Source: an uncultured Erythrobacter sp.
GTDB lineage: Bacteria; Pseudomonadota; Alphaproteobacteria; Sphingomonadales; Sphingomonadaceae
Length of the DNA stretch: 64,000 nucleotides
Reading direction: 5' to 3'
Assembly (NCBI GenBank): GCA_947502305.1
Contig: CANMZA010000002.1
Coordinates: 525,041-589,040 of the forward strand
Position numbers and translations under genes: made by a program. The notes under the pieces are model-generated. The model did not search any database, was not told where the DNA came from, and was given only the letters and a program-made list of their open reading frames with translations. Of this stretch, positions 51,610 to 61,199 are shown in pieces. How positions within the stretch are numbered: position 1 is the first letter of the stretch; every line of letters begins with the position of its first letter.

Positions 51610-52899
51610 ATGAAACCGAATGCAGCGATCCACTCTGTTTGCCTAGGCGCCTTCGCCGTAATGCTGGCATTGGCGCTGATATTTGGGGGTATCCCTGAAA
51701 GCTGGGCGCAGCGCGATGTCGCGGTGCTCGAACCAGCCGAAGCGCAGGCCCAACTTGACCGCGCAACCCGCGAAAGCGAGCGTGCCGAAACCCGCGCCGC
51801 GCGCTTGGCCCGAGAGGCCGATGAGGCCACCGAAGCCGCTGATAAAACCGCCCGCGAAGCCGCCTCTGTCGCCGCGCAAATTCAGGCATCGGAAGCCGAT
51901 ATTGCCGCTGCCCGCGCGCGCTATTCGCTGACCCAAGCGGACCGTGCGGCTTTGTCACGCAGACTTGCCGAGCGTCAGCAACCTTTGGTTCGTCTCACCG
52001 CAGCCTTGCAAACCACGGCGCGCCGGCCGCTCGCCCTATCCGCTTTGCAGCCCGGCTCGCTCAAAGACTTGGTCTATGTCCGCGCTGTGCTCGATTCCGC
52101 GGTGCCAGAAATCCGCAATCGCACCGCTGCTTTGCGCGGAGAATTGGCCGAAGGCCGCCGGTTGGAGGCGCAAGCTGCGCAGGATCTGGAAAATTTGCGC
52201 GCTGGCGAAGAACAATTGCAGGCCCGCCGCGCTCAACTTGCAGAGATTGAAACCCGGCAGCGCCTTGCCTCTAGAGAGGCCCGCAGCGTCGCGGACCGCG
52301 AAGGCGAGCGCGCGCTGGCTTTGGCCGAAGATGCGCGTGATTTGGACGGCTTGATCGGCGCGATCGGAGAGGCCGCTGATTTGCGCCGCGAACTCGCCGC
52401 TTTGCCCGGCCCGGTCATGCGGCCCGCCAATATTGGCGCCGCGATAGAAGACGTCAGCGGATCTGCCTCAGCAACCGCATCACCAGGCACGCCCGCGGCA
52501 ACATCATCTGCCACAACCGCCGCCGCCAGCAACCGGCCCGCCGGTTTTCAATTGCCGGTACAAGGGCGCACAGTCGCGGGTTTTGGTGAATTGCGAGACA
52601 GCGGGCTGCGCTCGACCGGCCTCGAGCTTGCCCCTTCACCCGGCGCTCAAGTCGTCGCGCCTGCTTCTGGCCGGGTTGCTTTCGCCGGGCCGTATCGCGG
52701 CTTTGGGCGAATCGTTATTATCGAACATCCCGGCGGCTGGACCAGCCTGATTACCGGGCTTGAGCGCGCCTCTGCTGAGGTTGGCGATGAAGTGATTACA
52801 GGCGCGCCATTGGGTGTCGCCAGCAGCGATAACCCCCTCGTCACGATCGAATTGCGACAGGATGGCGAGCCGGTTAACCCGCTCAATTATCTTGGTTAA
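51610..52899 (+). CDS. envC: EnvC-like murein hydrolase activator (degenerate LytM)
   Basis: A 429-residue protein with a signal peptide (cut after SWAQ), a long coiled coil (about residues 35-270) and a C-terminal LytM domain. The zinc ligands are lost: the HxGxD site reads SGLRSTGLEL and the HxH site reads VTIELRQ. This matches EnvC-type proteins that activate amidases at division sites instead of cutting murein. ATG 51610 follows GAGG and lies six bases after the rlmH stop. ctpA follows, as in other alphaproteobacteria. Confidence 0.88.
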   Translation: MKPNAAIHSVCLGAFAVMLALALIFGGIPESWAQRDVAVLEPAEAQAQLDRATRESERAETRAARLAREADEATEAADKTAREAASVAAQIQASEADIAAARARYSLTQADRAALSRRLAERQQPLVRLTAALQTTARRPLALSALQPGSLKDLVYVRAVLDSAVPEIRNRTAALRGELAEGRRLEAQAAQDLENLRAGEEQLQARRAQLAEIETRQRLASREARSVADREGERALALAEDARDLDGLIGAIGEAADLRRELAALPGPVMRPANIGAAIEDVSGSASATASPGTPAATSSATTAAASNRPAGFQLPVQGRTVAGFGELRDSGLRSTGLELAPSPGAQVVAPASGRVAFAGPYRGFGRIVIIEHPGGWTSLITGLERASAEVGDEVITGAPLGVASSDNPLVTIELRQDGEPVNPLNYLG

Positions 52900-52976
52900 T
52901 CACGCAAAGCCTGCGCCGCAAAGCCCCTAAGACATGCCCGCTCACCTGCCCCGGACCGGGACGCGGTGCGAATACC

Positions 52977-53025
52977 TATAGGTTTGGGCGATCTCTCATC
53001 TGGCGTTCAGGCGCGCAAACCTATA
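52977..53025. repeat. Ten-base inverted repeat upstream of ctpA
   Basis: TATAGGTTTG (52977-52986) and CAAACCTATA (53016-53025) are exact reverse complements separated by 29 bases, ending 31 bases before the ctpA start. A short palindrome ACCTATAGGT overlaps the left arm. It could be an operator or leader structure; nothing in the sequence decides between these. Confidence 0.5.
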
Positions 53026-53056
53026 CCAATGCGTCTCAAAGGAGCCTTCAGACCTC

Positions 53057-54400
53057 ATGAAAATTGCCGCTTTGCTTCGCAGCGCCGCTCTCGTCACCGC
53101 AGTCGCGTTGATCCCAGCAACCACCGCCACGATGGCGCAGGTCGATGGCCGCGCCGGGCCGGAATTGGCGAAAGTTTTCGCGGTCTATCAGCGGATTCAG
53201 GCCAATTATGTTGAGCCGGTTGAGGATGAGGTTTTGGTACGCGGCATGATCGACGGGATGTTGTCCTCGCTCGACCCGCATTCCGGCTATCTCGATGGCA
53301 GCGATCTTGAACGGCTGACCACGATGATCGACGGCAATTATTCGGGCCTTGGCCTGTCGGTGATTATGGAAGACGGCGCCGTTAAAGTGATCTCTCCATT
53401 CAAAGGCAGCCCGGCGGATGCGCAAGGGATCAAGGCCGGTGATTTCATCACGCATTTGGACGGCGAATTGATTTACGGCGGCGAATTGGATGACGCAGTG
53501 GCGCGGATGCGCGGCCAAGCGGGGACGTCGATCAAACTGACGATTTTCCGCCCCGGACGTGATGCACCTTTTGAGGTCGACGTGACACGCGGCGTGATTG
53601 AGCTGGAGCCGGTCACTTACGAACTGCAATCGGGCAATATTGGGCACATTTCGGTCAATGAATTTTCCGCCGATGTGGGCGCTGATGTGTACCGCGCATG
53701 GGAAGCGATGAAGAGCGAGGCGACGGGCCGGATGAGCGGTCTGGTGCTCGATTTACGCTCAAATCCCGGCGGTTCTCTGGACGAAGCGGTCGCTTTGTCC
53801 GATCTGTTCCTCGATTCGGGCCGCATCGTATCGCAGCGCGGTCGGGCGCGGGGCGAAACCATCCTGTATGATGCCGAAACCGTGTTCCGCGGCGATATGG
53901 CAGAAGGCGTGCCGGTGATCGTGCTGATCGATGCAGGATCTGCTTCTGCCTCAGAAATTGTCGCTGGCGCTTTGCAAGATCACCGCCGCGCGCTGGTCAT
54001 GGGTCAACGCAGCTTTGGCAAAGGGTCGGTGCAATCGCTCCTGCCGCTGGGGCCGGATGCGGCACTGAAATTGACGACGGCGCGGTATTTCACCCCGTCA
54101 GGGGCATCGGTGCAAGAAGGCGGCATCACGCCGGATATTCGGGTGCCGCAATTGTCCGATCCCGATTTCGCCCTGCGCGAACGGTATCAGACGCGCGAAT
54201 CGGACCTGCGCGGCCATTTGATCAATGAGCTCGGCATCGATGATGCGGAGATGGAAGATGACAATATCGACGATCCGCGTTTTCAGCTGACGGCGGAGCA
54301 GTTGGAGGAGCAGGGCGTGGAAGATTTCCAACTGCATTATGCGCTCGAAACCCTGCGCCGCACGACGGCAAGTTCGGTCGCGCTAAGCACACGGCGCTAG
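53057..54400 (+). CDS. ctpA: Carboxy-terminal processing protease (S41 family)
   Basis: Periplasmic serine protease that trims C-termini of envelope proteins. The 447-residue protein has a signal peptide (cut after TMAQ, about residue 28), a PDZ domain (about 95-175 with NYSGLGLSVI and GIKAGDFI), and the S41 core: LDLRSNPGGSLDEAV (231-245), the catalytic serine region GSASASE (294-300) and the lysine K322 in SFGKGS. AAAGGAG precedes the start. It follows envC, with which it is usually paired. Confidence 0.95.
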   Translation: MKIAALLRSAALVTAVALIPATTATMAQVDGRAGPELAKVFAVYQRIQANYVEPVEDEVLVRGMIDGMLSSLDPHSGYLDGSDLERLTTMIDGNYSGLGLSVIMEDGAVKVISPFKGSPADAQGIKAGDFITHLDGELIYGGELDDAVARMRGQAGTSIKLTIFRPGRDAPFEVDVTRGVIELEPVTYELQSGNIGHISVNEFSADVGADVYRAWEAMKSEATGRMSGLVLDLRSNPGGSLDEAVALSDLFLDSGRIVSQRGRARGETILYDAETVFRGDMAEGVPVIVLIDAGSASASEIVAGALQDHRRALVMGQRSFGKGSVQSLLPLGPDAALKLTTARYFTPSGASVQEGGITPDIRVPQLSDPDFALRERYQTRESDLRGHLINELGIDDAEMEDDNIDDPRFQLTAEQLEEQGVEDFQLHYALETLRRTTASSVALSTRR

Positions 54401-54423
54401 CGTCGGGCTCGATTGCTCCCTAA

Positions 54424-54885
54424 ATGGGCGGCATGAACGGATTACAGACAGCACGCGCTTTGGCGCTAGCGGTCCCGGCGGGTCTGCTGGGCGGCGCGTA
54501 TATCTCGCAATATGTCTTTGGGCTTTTCCCGTGCGAAATGTGTTGGTGGCAACGCTGGCCGCATTTCGCCGCGCTGGGATTGGCGGCTTTGTCCTTTTTC
54601 CTCGTGCCTCAGCGCGTCTGGGCGGCGTTGGCGGGGTTGGCGATCATCACGTCGGGATTGATCGGCGGTTTCCATGCGGGCGTCGAATATGGCTGGTGGG
54701 AAGGGATCACCGGTTGCAGCGGCTTGTCCAGTGCGATTGATGTTATGGATGTCTCCGCCGCGCCCTTGGTCCGGTGCGATGTTGCCCCGTGGAGCCTGTT
54801 TGGCGTGTCGCTGGCGGGTTGGAATTTCCTGATTTCTTGCACATTTGGCGGAGCCATTATGGCGCTTGCTGCGTATAAGAAGTAA
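54424..54885 (+). CDS. DsbB-family disulfide bond formation protein
   Basis: A 153-residue inner-membrane protein with four hydrophobic spans. The first periplasmic cysteine pair is CEMC (residues 37-40), right after the first span as in DsbB, and a second pair is TGCSGL and VRCDVA. It should pass electrons from DsbA to quinone. It is shorter than E. coli DsbB but typical for the alphaproteobacterial family. Either ATG 54424 or 54433 could start it. coq7, which makes the quinone acceptor, is 25 bases downstream. Confidence 0.9.
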   Translation: MGGMNGLQTARALALAVPAGLLGGAYISQYVFGLFPCEMCWWQRWPHFAALGLAALSFFLVPQRVWAALAGLAIITSGLIGGFHAGVEYGWWEGITGCSGLSSAIDVMDVSAAPLVRCDVAPWSLFGVSLAGWNFLISCTFGGAIMALAAYKK

Positions 54886-54910
54886 GCACCGTTTTACGTT
54901 TTAGGAGCAA

Positions 54911-55435
54911 ATGATGGACCGCGATGAACTGCACCGAATGATCCGCGTTGATCAGGCCGGGGAATTTGGTGCGACCCGCATTTACGAAGGGCAGCTTGCC
55001 GTGATGGGTGAACGCGGGCCGCATTCCGCCGAAATCCGTCATATGGCCGAACAAGAAGAGGGCCACCGCGCCCGTTTTGATGAAGTTCTGGCAAAACGCG
55101 GTGTGCGCCCAACCGCGCTGCATCCGTTCTGGTCGGCGGCAGGTTATGCGCTGGGCGCGGGCACGGCCTTGTTGGGCCCAGAGGCGGCGATGGCCTGCAC
55201 AGCGGCGGTGGAAACAGAGATCGACAAACATTATTCCGACCAATTGGACCGGCTGGCCGAAACCGGCAGTGAACCCGAATTGGCTGAGATGATTGAAGAA
55301 TTCCGCGAGGATGAGCGTCAACACCGCGATGCCGCTTTGGCGAATGGCGCGGAACAGGCGCCGGCCTATCCAATCTTATCCGGTGCCATTCGTCTGGGAT
55401 GCCGGATTGCGATCAAAGTTAGCGAGCGGGTTTAA
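54911..55435 (+). CDS. coq7: Demethoxyubiquinone hydroxylase (COQ7 family)
   Basis: A di-iron monooxygenase that hydroxylates 5-demethoxyubiquinol late in ubiquinone synthesis. The 174-residue ferritin-like bundle has the iron ligand motifs AGEFGATRIYEGQ, EQEEGHRARF, AVETEIDKHYSDQL and EFREDERQHRDAA, with the expected Glu and ExxH residues. Length matches the bacterial family. AGGAGCAA lies before ATG 54911. The neighbouring dsbB uses ubiquinone, which may explain co-location. Confidence 0.94.
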   Translation: MMDRDELHRMIRVDQAGEFGATRIYEGQLAVMGERGPHSAEIRHMAEQEEGHRARFDEVLAKRGVRPTALHPFWSAAGYALGAGTALLGPEAAMACTAAVETEIDKHYSDQLDRLAETGSEPELAEMIEEFREDERQHRDAALANGAEQAPAYPILSGAIRLGCRIAIKVSERV

Positions 55436-55555
55436 TCGAACAGATTTAGCTGCTCACACGCTTCAGTTACGGTTCACGGATTGGCATCTAGGCACACGAT
55501 AAATTCAGACGCGCGGGCTTTTCGAGGCTGCGGCGCGTATCCAAGAGGAAACACA

Positions 55556-56152
55556 ATGGCTCACCTTTCCCGTCTCGCGATGATCGCTCCTTTCTCAGCC
55601 TTGGCCTTGGCGGCCACTGCTGCCCCTGCATCGGCGCAAGATCAGGGCGGCGACCGCGTCAATATGGTCATTGCCTATGACGAAAGCGAATGCCCAGAAC
55701 CGACCGTCGAGGGTGAGATCGTTGTCTGCGAGATTTTGGTAGAGGCGGACCGTTTCCGCATTCCGTCAAACCTGCGCCAAAGCACTTCGCCCGAAAACAC
55801 ATCGCGCACGCGCCAGATTGAGAGCATCCGCTATATCGGCGAATTTGGCACTCTTTCCTGCGACCCGGCGGGCGCGGGCGGGTTTACCGGTTGTACAGAG
55901 CGCTTCATTGATCAGGCCTATGCCGAAAAAGAAGGGGCCGAAAGCGTCCGCTTCAGCCAGCTGATCGAGCAAGCGCGTCAAGACCGGCTTTCGACCATCG
56001 ACGGCGACGCCGCAGCGGAACAAGAACGCGTTGAGCAGATCGAGCGCGAATATCTTGAGCGGTTGGAGCGTGAACGCGCGGCGCCTTTGCCCGGTGACAG
56101 CGAGGCCTTGCCAGCGCCGACCGCCACTGGTCCTGACAACACAGATGGTTGA
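55556..56152 (+). CDS. Secreted protein with C-terminal coiled coil, function unknown
   Basis: A 198-residue product with a signal peptide ending ASAQ (about residue 27). The mature part has paired cysteines (SECPEPTVEGEIVVCE and LSCDPAGAGGFTGCTE) likely disulfide-bonded, then a charged helix QERVEQIEREYLERLERER and a Pro-rich end. I have seen similar short secreted proteins in sphingomonads without known function. ATG 55556 follows AGAGGAAAC. It is convergent with the epimerase gene. Confidence 0.75.
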   Translation: MAHLSRLAMIAPFSALALAATAAPASAQDQGGDRVNMVIAYDESECPEPTVEGEIVVCEILVEADRFRIPSNLRQSTSPENTSRTRQIESIRYIGEFGTLSCDPAGAGGFTGCTERFIDQAYAEKEGAESVRFSQLIEQARQDRLSTIDGDAAAEQERVEQIEREYLERLERERAAPLPGDSEALPAPTATGPDNTDG

Positions 56153-56202
56153 AGATAAACGGTCAAAATAGCCGTTTCGCGCTGCTGGGTTAGAGCGCGG
56201 CG

Positions 56203-57216
56203 TTAGACCGAATAATAATCGCGGTACCATGCGACAAATTGCCGGATACCCTCACGGACATTGGTTTGCGGGGTGTAGCCGGTCAATTCCCGCAGCAAAG
56301 TTGCATCGGCCCATGTTGCGGGCACATCGCCTTTTTGCATTGGCATGAAATTCTTCACCGCCTCGCGCCCCCATTCTTCTTCGATTGCGGTCACGAAATC
56401 CATCAACCGCACCTTATCGCTATTGCCGATATTCACGACCCGCCACGGCGCGGCTGGCGACAAAGAATCCCATTCCGGAATGTCCTCCGCCGCCTCTGGC
56501 CGGACCGGGGGCGTGTCCACCAATAGGGCAATTCCGCGCACCAAATCAGTGACATAGGTGAAATCGCGGAACATATCGCCATTGTTGTAAATGTCGATCG
56601 GCGTCCCCTCCAATATGCCGCGCGTGAATTTAAACAGCGCCATATCCGGACGCCCCCACGGGCCATAAACGGTGAAGAAACGGAACATGGTGGTCGGCAG
56701 GTTCCACAGATGCGCATAGGAATGCGCCATCACTTCATTGGCTTTTTTCGTCGCGGCATAGAGGGTCAATTGCGTGTCGCATTTCTCCCGCTCATCAAAC
56801 GGCATATCCTCATTCGCGCCGTAAACTGAGCTGGTTGAGGCCATCAGCAAATGATCCACGCCCAATTCGCGCGCGCATTCCATCACATTAAAGGCGCCGA
56901 CCAAATTGGCATCGACATAAGCACGCGGATTTTCGAGGCTGTAACGAACCCCTGCTTGCGCCGCCAAATGGACGATCACATCGGGTTTCTCTTTTATCGC
57001 CAGCGCGTGCAGCGTTTCAAAATCTTCCAGCAGCCCTTCGGTGCAGGTGAAATTTGGATTTTGCAGTAACATTTGATGCCGGCGCTGTTTCAGCCGCACG
57101 TCATAATAATCGCTCATCCCGTCATATCCGACGACGCGAAAGCCTTGCTCCAGCAGCAAAGCGGCCAGATGATACCCGATAAACCCGGCCGATCCGGTGA
57201 TAAGGACTGTGCGCAT
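56203..57216 (-). CDS. UDP-glucuronate 4-epimerase-like nucleotide-sugar epimerase
   Basis: A 337-residue extended SDR. The NAD loop is TGSAGFIGYHLA (7-18), the catalytic Ser/Tyr/Lys are in STSSVYG and YAATKKANE, and the segment MFRFFTVYGPWGRPDMALFKF is typical of UDP-glucuronate 4-epimerases, which make UDP-galacturonate for polysaccharides. It is the only leftward gene of the glycan cluster, divergent from the first glycosyltransferase gene over a 198-base region where I see no clear promoter. Confidence 0.88.
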   Translation of the reverse strand: MRTVLITGSAGFIGYHLAALLLEQGFRVVGYDGMSDYYDVRLKQRRHQMLLQNPNFTCTEGLLEDFETLHALAIKEKPDVIVHLAAQAGVRYSLENPRAYVDANLVGAFNVMECARELGVDHLLMASTSSVYGANEDMPFDEREKCDTQLTLYAATKKANEVMAHSYAHLWNLPTTMFRFFTVYGPWGRPDMALFKFTRGILEGTPIDIYNNGDMFRDFTYVTDLVRGIALLVDTPPVRPEAAEDIPEWDSLSPAAPWRVVNIGNSDKVRLMDFVTAIEEEWGREAVKNFMPMQKGDVPATWADATLLRELTGYTPQTNVREGIRQFVAWYRDYYSV

Positions 57217-57414
57217 ATCCGTAATTCTCCGGCGGAGCCGTCTCCTGATGGGCCGCTGCTTTAACGACTAATGCCTCGGTTTTGGTTGCAATAGCCTTTC
57301 CCACACGCGGATGGTAAAACTATTGCCGAACCGCCGGAACGTGCCCGATTGGGGGAACGGTTTCCGGCATGATTGACCCCTAAAACACGAGAATGCTCAA
57401 CCTTGTCCAGCGCG

Positions 57415-58632
57415 ATGTCCAGACCGACACTCCTTTGCGCGGCTTATGGCGGGGGGCATGTGAATGCGTGCCTGCCGGTGGCGCAGGCGATGATGGCGCG
57501 CGGGTGGGATGTGCAATTCTTGGCTCTGACCACGGCGTATGACGCGGTAAAGAGCGCCGGTGTGCCCGTTTTGCAGGCCCGCGATTTTGTCGAGGCGCAG
57601 GAGGAGGCGCTGCGCGCGCTGGGCGAACGATTGGTGGGGGATATGCCGGGCGATATGCGGGGTGGGGGGCCAGTGTCCCGCGAAGAAACCATCGCCTATC
57701 ACGCGCTGGGCTATCACGATTTGATCACGGCGCATGGCGAAACGGGCGAAACGGGCGCGGCGGCGCTGTATAAAGCGCGCGGCCGGGCGGCGTTTGCACA
57801 TGGCGAATTGGCGCGGCGCGTTTTGGACCGGGTGCAGCCGGATTTGGTGCTGACCAGCAATTCACCGCGCGCAGAACAAGCGGTGATTACAGAGGCGCAG
57901 GCGCGGGGCATTCCGGCGGTAGTCTTGAATGACACTTTGGCCAGCGCGACCAATCATTGGTTGCACAATCCCGATTATGCGGACCGGATTTTGGTGATCA
58001 CCGATGCTGTGCGTGAGGTTTTGCTTGCCTCTGGCCATGCTGATCAGAAAATCATTGTCACCGGCAATCCCGCATTGGAGCCAATGGCGCAATTGCGCCA
58101 GAAGCGGCAAGAGGAACAGCGGCGCAAGGAAACCGGCGCGCGCAAGGTCATACTCTACGCTTCGCAGCCGCTAACCGGCGAAGATGCCCCGCATAAAACC
58201 GCCCTGATTACGCAATTGCACCAGATCGCCGCCGCCCGCGAGGATTGGGAATTGCGGGTGCGGTTGCATCCCAATGAAGGCGCCGCGCCCGATTGGTTGA
58301 AACCGCCTTTCGCCCATCACGCAGGTGCCGCGTTGGCACAAGAATTGTTGAGCGCGGATGTGCTGATCACGCATGGTTCGACGGTGGGGATCGAGGCGGC
58401 GCTGGCTGGCATCCAAGTGGTGCTGCAAAGAGGGCCGAGCGTCGCAGAAAACAGCCGTTTTGAAGAATACGGGATTGCCACCGCCAGCGCGCGCGTTACG
58501 GACCTCGAAGCGGCCATCGACCGCGCTTTGTCGCCAGGGGTCGCATCCTCGCACGCAGCTTCTTTCTCGATGCCGCCAAACGCGCTCGGCAATGTTGCCC
58601 GCGTGCTCGAGGAGATGATGGATGCGCGCTAA
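57415..58632 (+). CDS. GT-B fold glycosyltransferase or related protein
   Basis: A 405-residue protein with a GT-B-like layout: N-terminal LLCAAYGGGHVNACLPVAQA, central VLTSNSPRAEQAVITEA and VVLNDTLASATNHW, and a C-terminal HGSTVGIEAALAGIQVVLQR nucleotide-sugar site like those in UDP-GlcNAc 2-epimerase or capsule glycosyltransferase relatives. It may transfer a sugar or epimerise it; I cannot decide. ATG 57415 is chosen because the fold begins there. The next gene overlaps by 11 bases. Confidence 0.78.
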   Translation: MSRPTLLCAAYGGGHVNACLPVAQAMMARGWDVQFLALTTAYDAVKSAGVPVLQARDFVEAQEEALRALGERLVGDMPGDMRGGGPVSREETIAYHALGYHDLITAHGETGETGAAALYKARGRAAFAHGELARRVLDRVQPDLVLTSNSPRAEQAVITEAQARGIPAVVLNDTLASATNHWLHNPDYADRILVITDAVREVLLASGHADQKIIVTGNPALEPMAQLRQKRQEEQRRKETGARKVILYASQPLTGEDAPHKTALITQLHQIAAAREDWELRVRLHPNEGAAPDWLKPPFAHHAGAALAQELLSADVLITHGSTVGIEAALAGIQVVLQRGPSVAENSRFEEYGIATASARVTDLEAAIDRALSPGVASSHAASFSMPPNALGNVARVLEEMMDAR

Positions 58633-59713
58633 ACGTGTCTTATTAGTCAGATCAGACGTGCGGCTGGCTGGGCCGGGCATCTTGATGTTCGCCATCGCTT
58701 GCGCGCTGCGGGAACGCGGCTGGCATGTCGAAATTGCGGTGGGCAGCAAGGCTTTGACAGAGCGGTTTTCGGATGCCGGTTTTGCGGTTCATATCGTGCC
58801 CGGCCTCGATCTGGGTGACCGCGCGCCGCTCCGCATGGTCAAAGGCGCGGCGGCGTTGCGCCGGATTGTCGCCGGTTCAGGGACGCACATTGTTCATTCC
58901 TTTAACGCTCAGGCCGGGCTGGTCGCGTGGGCGGCAACCTTGGGGCGCGGTTTGAAAATCGTGAACACGGTGCTGGGCGCGGGCAAAGAGAATTTGCTGA
59001 AACGCATGCCGTTTAAATTGATCGCGGTGTCAGAATTTGTGAAACGCGATTTGGTCAAGCACGGCGTCCCGGCGGACCGAATCACCACCGTTTTGAACAG
59101 CATCATCACCGCCGACCGGGTGCTGGATGATGATGCCGCCTTTGACGCGGCATGGCGCGCGCGCGGTGAAGCAGAGGAATTCCGCCTCGTCGGGATCGCA
59201 ATGATGAACGGCGATAAGGGCCACCGCGCCTCAATCGAAGCCTTTGCCAGATTTACCGAGCGTGCGCCCGCCCGCCCGGCCAGCCTAACCTTTGTCGGTG
59301 ACGGCACGCGCCGCCCGGCTTTGGAAGCCTTTGCCAAGGAGCGCGGGGTCGCCTCGCGCGTCCATTTCACCGGCGCGCTGGACAATGTGTTTCCTGAACT
59401 CGACCAAGCGCATGCTTTCCTCCATTTGTCCCGGCAAGAGACTTTCGGCATGGTCCTGGCGGAGGCGCATGCACGCGGCCTGCCCGCGATTTCCTATGCC
59501 ATTGGCGGCATTCCAGAGGTCGTCGCGGATGGGGAAAGCGGGATATTATGCGCCTTGGATGATGTTGACGGCGTGACAGGTGCCATCGAACATTTGTCGC
59601 AAAATCGCGATCAATGCGCCGCCATGGGCCGCGCAGGATTGGACCGGGTGCGGCGATTGTTTATGCGCGATGCGCTGGGTGAAGGGATTGAGACTGTCTA
59701 TGCCTCGCTTTGA
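58622..59713 (+). CDS. Glycosyltransferase family 4
   Basis: A 363-residue GT-B glycosyltransferase. The N-terminal domain starts RVLLVRSDVRLAGPGILMFA and the C-terminal domain has MNGDKGHRASIEAFARF, LTFVGDGTRRPALEAFA and SRQETFGMVLAEAHARGLPA with the E-x7-E signature, and GGIPEVV. It should add one sugar to a lipid-linked glycan on the cytoplasmic membrane face; donor and acceptor are unknown. ATG 58622 lies inside the end of the preceding gene, and the next gene starts 14 bases before its stop. Confidence 0.92.
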   Translation: MRAKRVLLVRSDVRLAGPGILMFAIACALRERGWHVEIAVGSKALTERFSDAGFAVHIVPGLDLGDRAPLRMVKGAAALRRIVAGSGTHIVHSFNAQAGLVAWAATLGRGLKIVNTVLGAGKENLLKRMPFKLIAVSEFVKRDLVKHGVPADRITTVLNSIITADRVLDDDAAFDAAWRARGEAEEFRLVGIAMMNGDKGHRASIEAFARFTERAPARPASLTFVGDGTRRPALEAFAKERGVASRVHFTGALDNVFPELDQAHAFLHLSRQETFGMVLAEAHARGLPAISYAIGGIPEVVADGESGILCALDDVDGVTGAIEHLSQNRDQCAAMGRAGLDRVRRLFMRDALGEGIETVYASL

Positions 59714-61199
59714 AAACACGCCTTTGCTTGCGCCGCTAATTGTGGGGGCGGACATGACCTTGCGGGATGCGCTGGCGCGGATGGATGCAACCGGCGGCGG
59801 CCCGTTAATGCTGGTGGATGAAGCGGGCGCGTTGATGCGGATGGTCACCGATGGCGATTTGCGGCGGATGGTGCTGGATGACCGCGATCAGAGCGCGGCG
59901 CTGAGCGAATTGCCGGAACGCGCGCCGGTTACCGCCGCGATGGCGATGCCGGTGGCGGAGCTGGCGGCTTTGTTTGAAACGCATCAGGTCACCGCGATCC
60001 CGCGCCTTGACGAGGCAGGCGTGCCGCGCGTGTTGGAGCGTAAAGAGAGCGCCGGTCCGGTGCTGCTCTCAACCCCGCATCTGGGTGAGTTGGAACAGGA
60101 ATATGTTCAGCAAGCCTTTGACACCAATTGGATCGCGCCTTTGGGGCCGCAGGTCGAAGGGTTTGAAAGCGAGCTGGCGAGTTACAGCGAAAATGGCCAT
60201 GTCGCGGCTCTATCATCGGGCACGGCGGCGCTGCATCTGGGCCTGATCCTGTTGGGCGTGAAAGATGGCGACCGGGTCTATTGCCCCAGTTTCACCTTTG
60301 CCGCCTCGGCCAATCCGATCCGCTATGAACGCGCCGTTCCTGTGTTCATCGATTCCGAAACAGAGACGTGGAACATGTCGCCTGCCGCATTGGAGCGGGC
60401 GCTGGAGCGTGACCGGGCCGGCGGAATTCTGCCTGCGGCGGTGGTGATCGCCAATCTTTATGGCCAATCGGCCGATATGGATGCGCTGATGGCGCTGTGT
60501 GATGCCTATAAAGTGCCGGTGCTGGAGGATGCGGCGGAATCATTGGGCGCGAGTTACAAGGGGCGCAAGTCGGGTTCGTTTGGCGCTTTGTCGGCGTTTT
60601 CATTCAATGGGAACAAGATCATCACCACGTCGGGCGGGGGCGCATTGTGCGGCGATGATGAGGATATGATCACCCGCGCGCGCTTCCTTTCAACGCAGGC
60701 GCGCGAGCCAGCGGCGCATTACGAACACCGTGAGATCGGTTTCAATTACCGGATGAGCAATATCCTTGCCGGGATCGGGCGCGGGCAATTGAAAGTGCTG
60801 GATGAAAGGGTCGCGCGGCGGCGGGCCATTTTTGAACTTTACCGCGAAGCCTTGGCAGGTGTGGAGGGGATTGAATGGATGCCCGAGCCGGAGGGATATT
60901 TCTCCACCCGCTGGCTGACGGCGGCGCGGTTCAGCCGTGAACACGGTCTGGATGCCGCGCGGATTTTGAAGGGGCTGCAAACGGTCGGGATTGAGGCGCG
61001 GCCTTTGTGGAAACCGATGCATCGTCAACCCGTCTTCGCTGATTATGAATATGTGCCGCATTCCGATGATCGCGGCGCGAACTCTTCGGTGAGCGATGAT
61101 CTGTTTGAAACGGGATTGTGTCTGCCCAGCGGCTCAAACATGGATGACGCGACCGTTCTGCGGATTTGCGAACAAATCCGTTATCTGGCGAAGGGATGA
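59700..61199 (+). CDS. CBS-domain pair fused to a DegT/DnrJ/EryC1 aminotransferase
   Basis: A 499-residue fusion. Residues 1-115 form a CBS-domain pair (DALARMDATGGGPLMLVDEA, MVTDGDLRR), of the type normally attached to sugar nucleotidyltransferases. Residues 120-499 are a PLP sugar aminotransferase with SSGTAALHLGLIL (172-184), EDAAESLGA (276-284) and the Schiff-base lysine K306 in FNGNKIITT. It probably makes an amino sugar, with CBS sensing a nucleotide. ATG 59700 overlaps the preceding gene by 14 bases; earlier in-frame codons lie wholly inside that gene. Confidence 0.87.
   Translation: MPRFENTPLLAPLIVGADMTLRDALARMDATGGGPLMLVDEAGALMRMVTDGDLRRMVLDDRDQSAALSELPERAPVTAAMAMPVAELAALFETHQVTAIPRLDEAGVPRVLERKESAGPVLLSTPHLGELEQEYVQQAFDTNWIAPLGPQVEGFESELASYSENGHVAALSSGTAALHLGLILLGVKDGDRVYCPSFTFAASANPIRYERAVPVFIDSETETWNMSPAALERALERDRAGGILPAAVVIANLYGQSADMDALMALCDAYKVPVLEDAAESLGASYKGRKSGSFGALSAFSFNGNKIITTSGGGALCGDDEDMITRARFLSTQAREPAAHYEHREIGFNYRMSNILAGIGRGQLKVLDERVARRRAIFELYREALAGVEGIEWMPEPEGYFSTRWLTAARFSREHGLDAARILKGLQTVGIEARPLWKPMHRQPVFADYEYVPHSDDRGANSSVSDDLFETGLCLPSGSNMDDATVLRICEQIRYLAKG

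Noticed and set aside
56157..56177. AAACGG/CCGTTT hairpin as terminator between convergent genes
   Set aside because: Six-pair AT/GC stem with a nine-base loop and no T-run; too weak to call.
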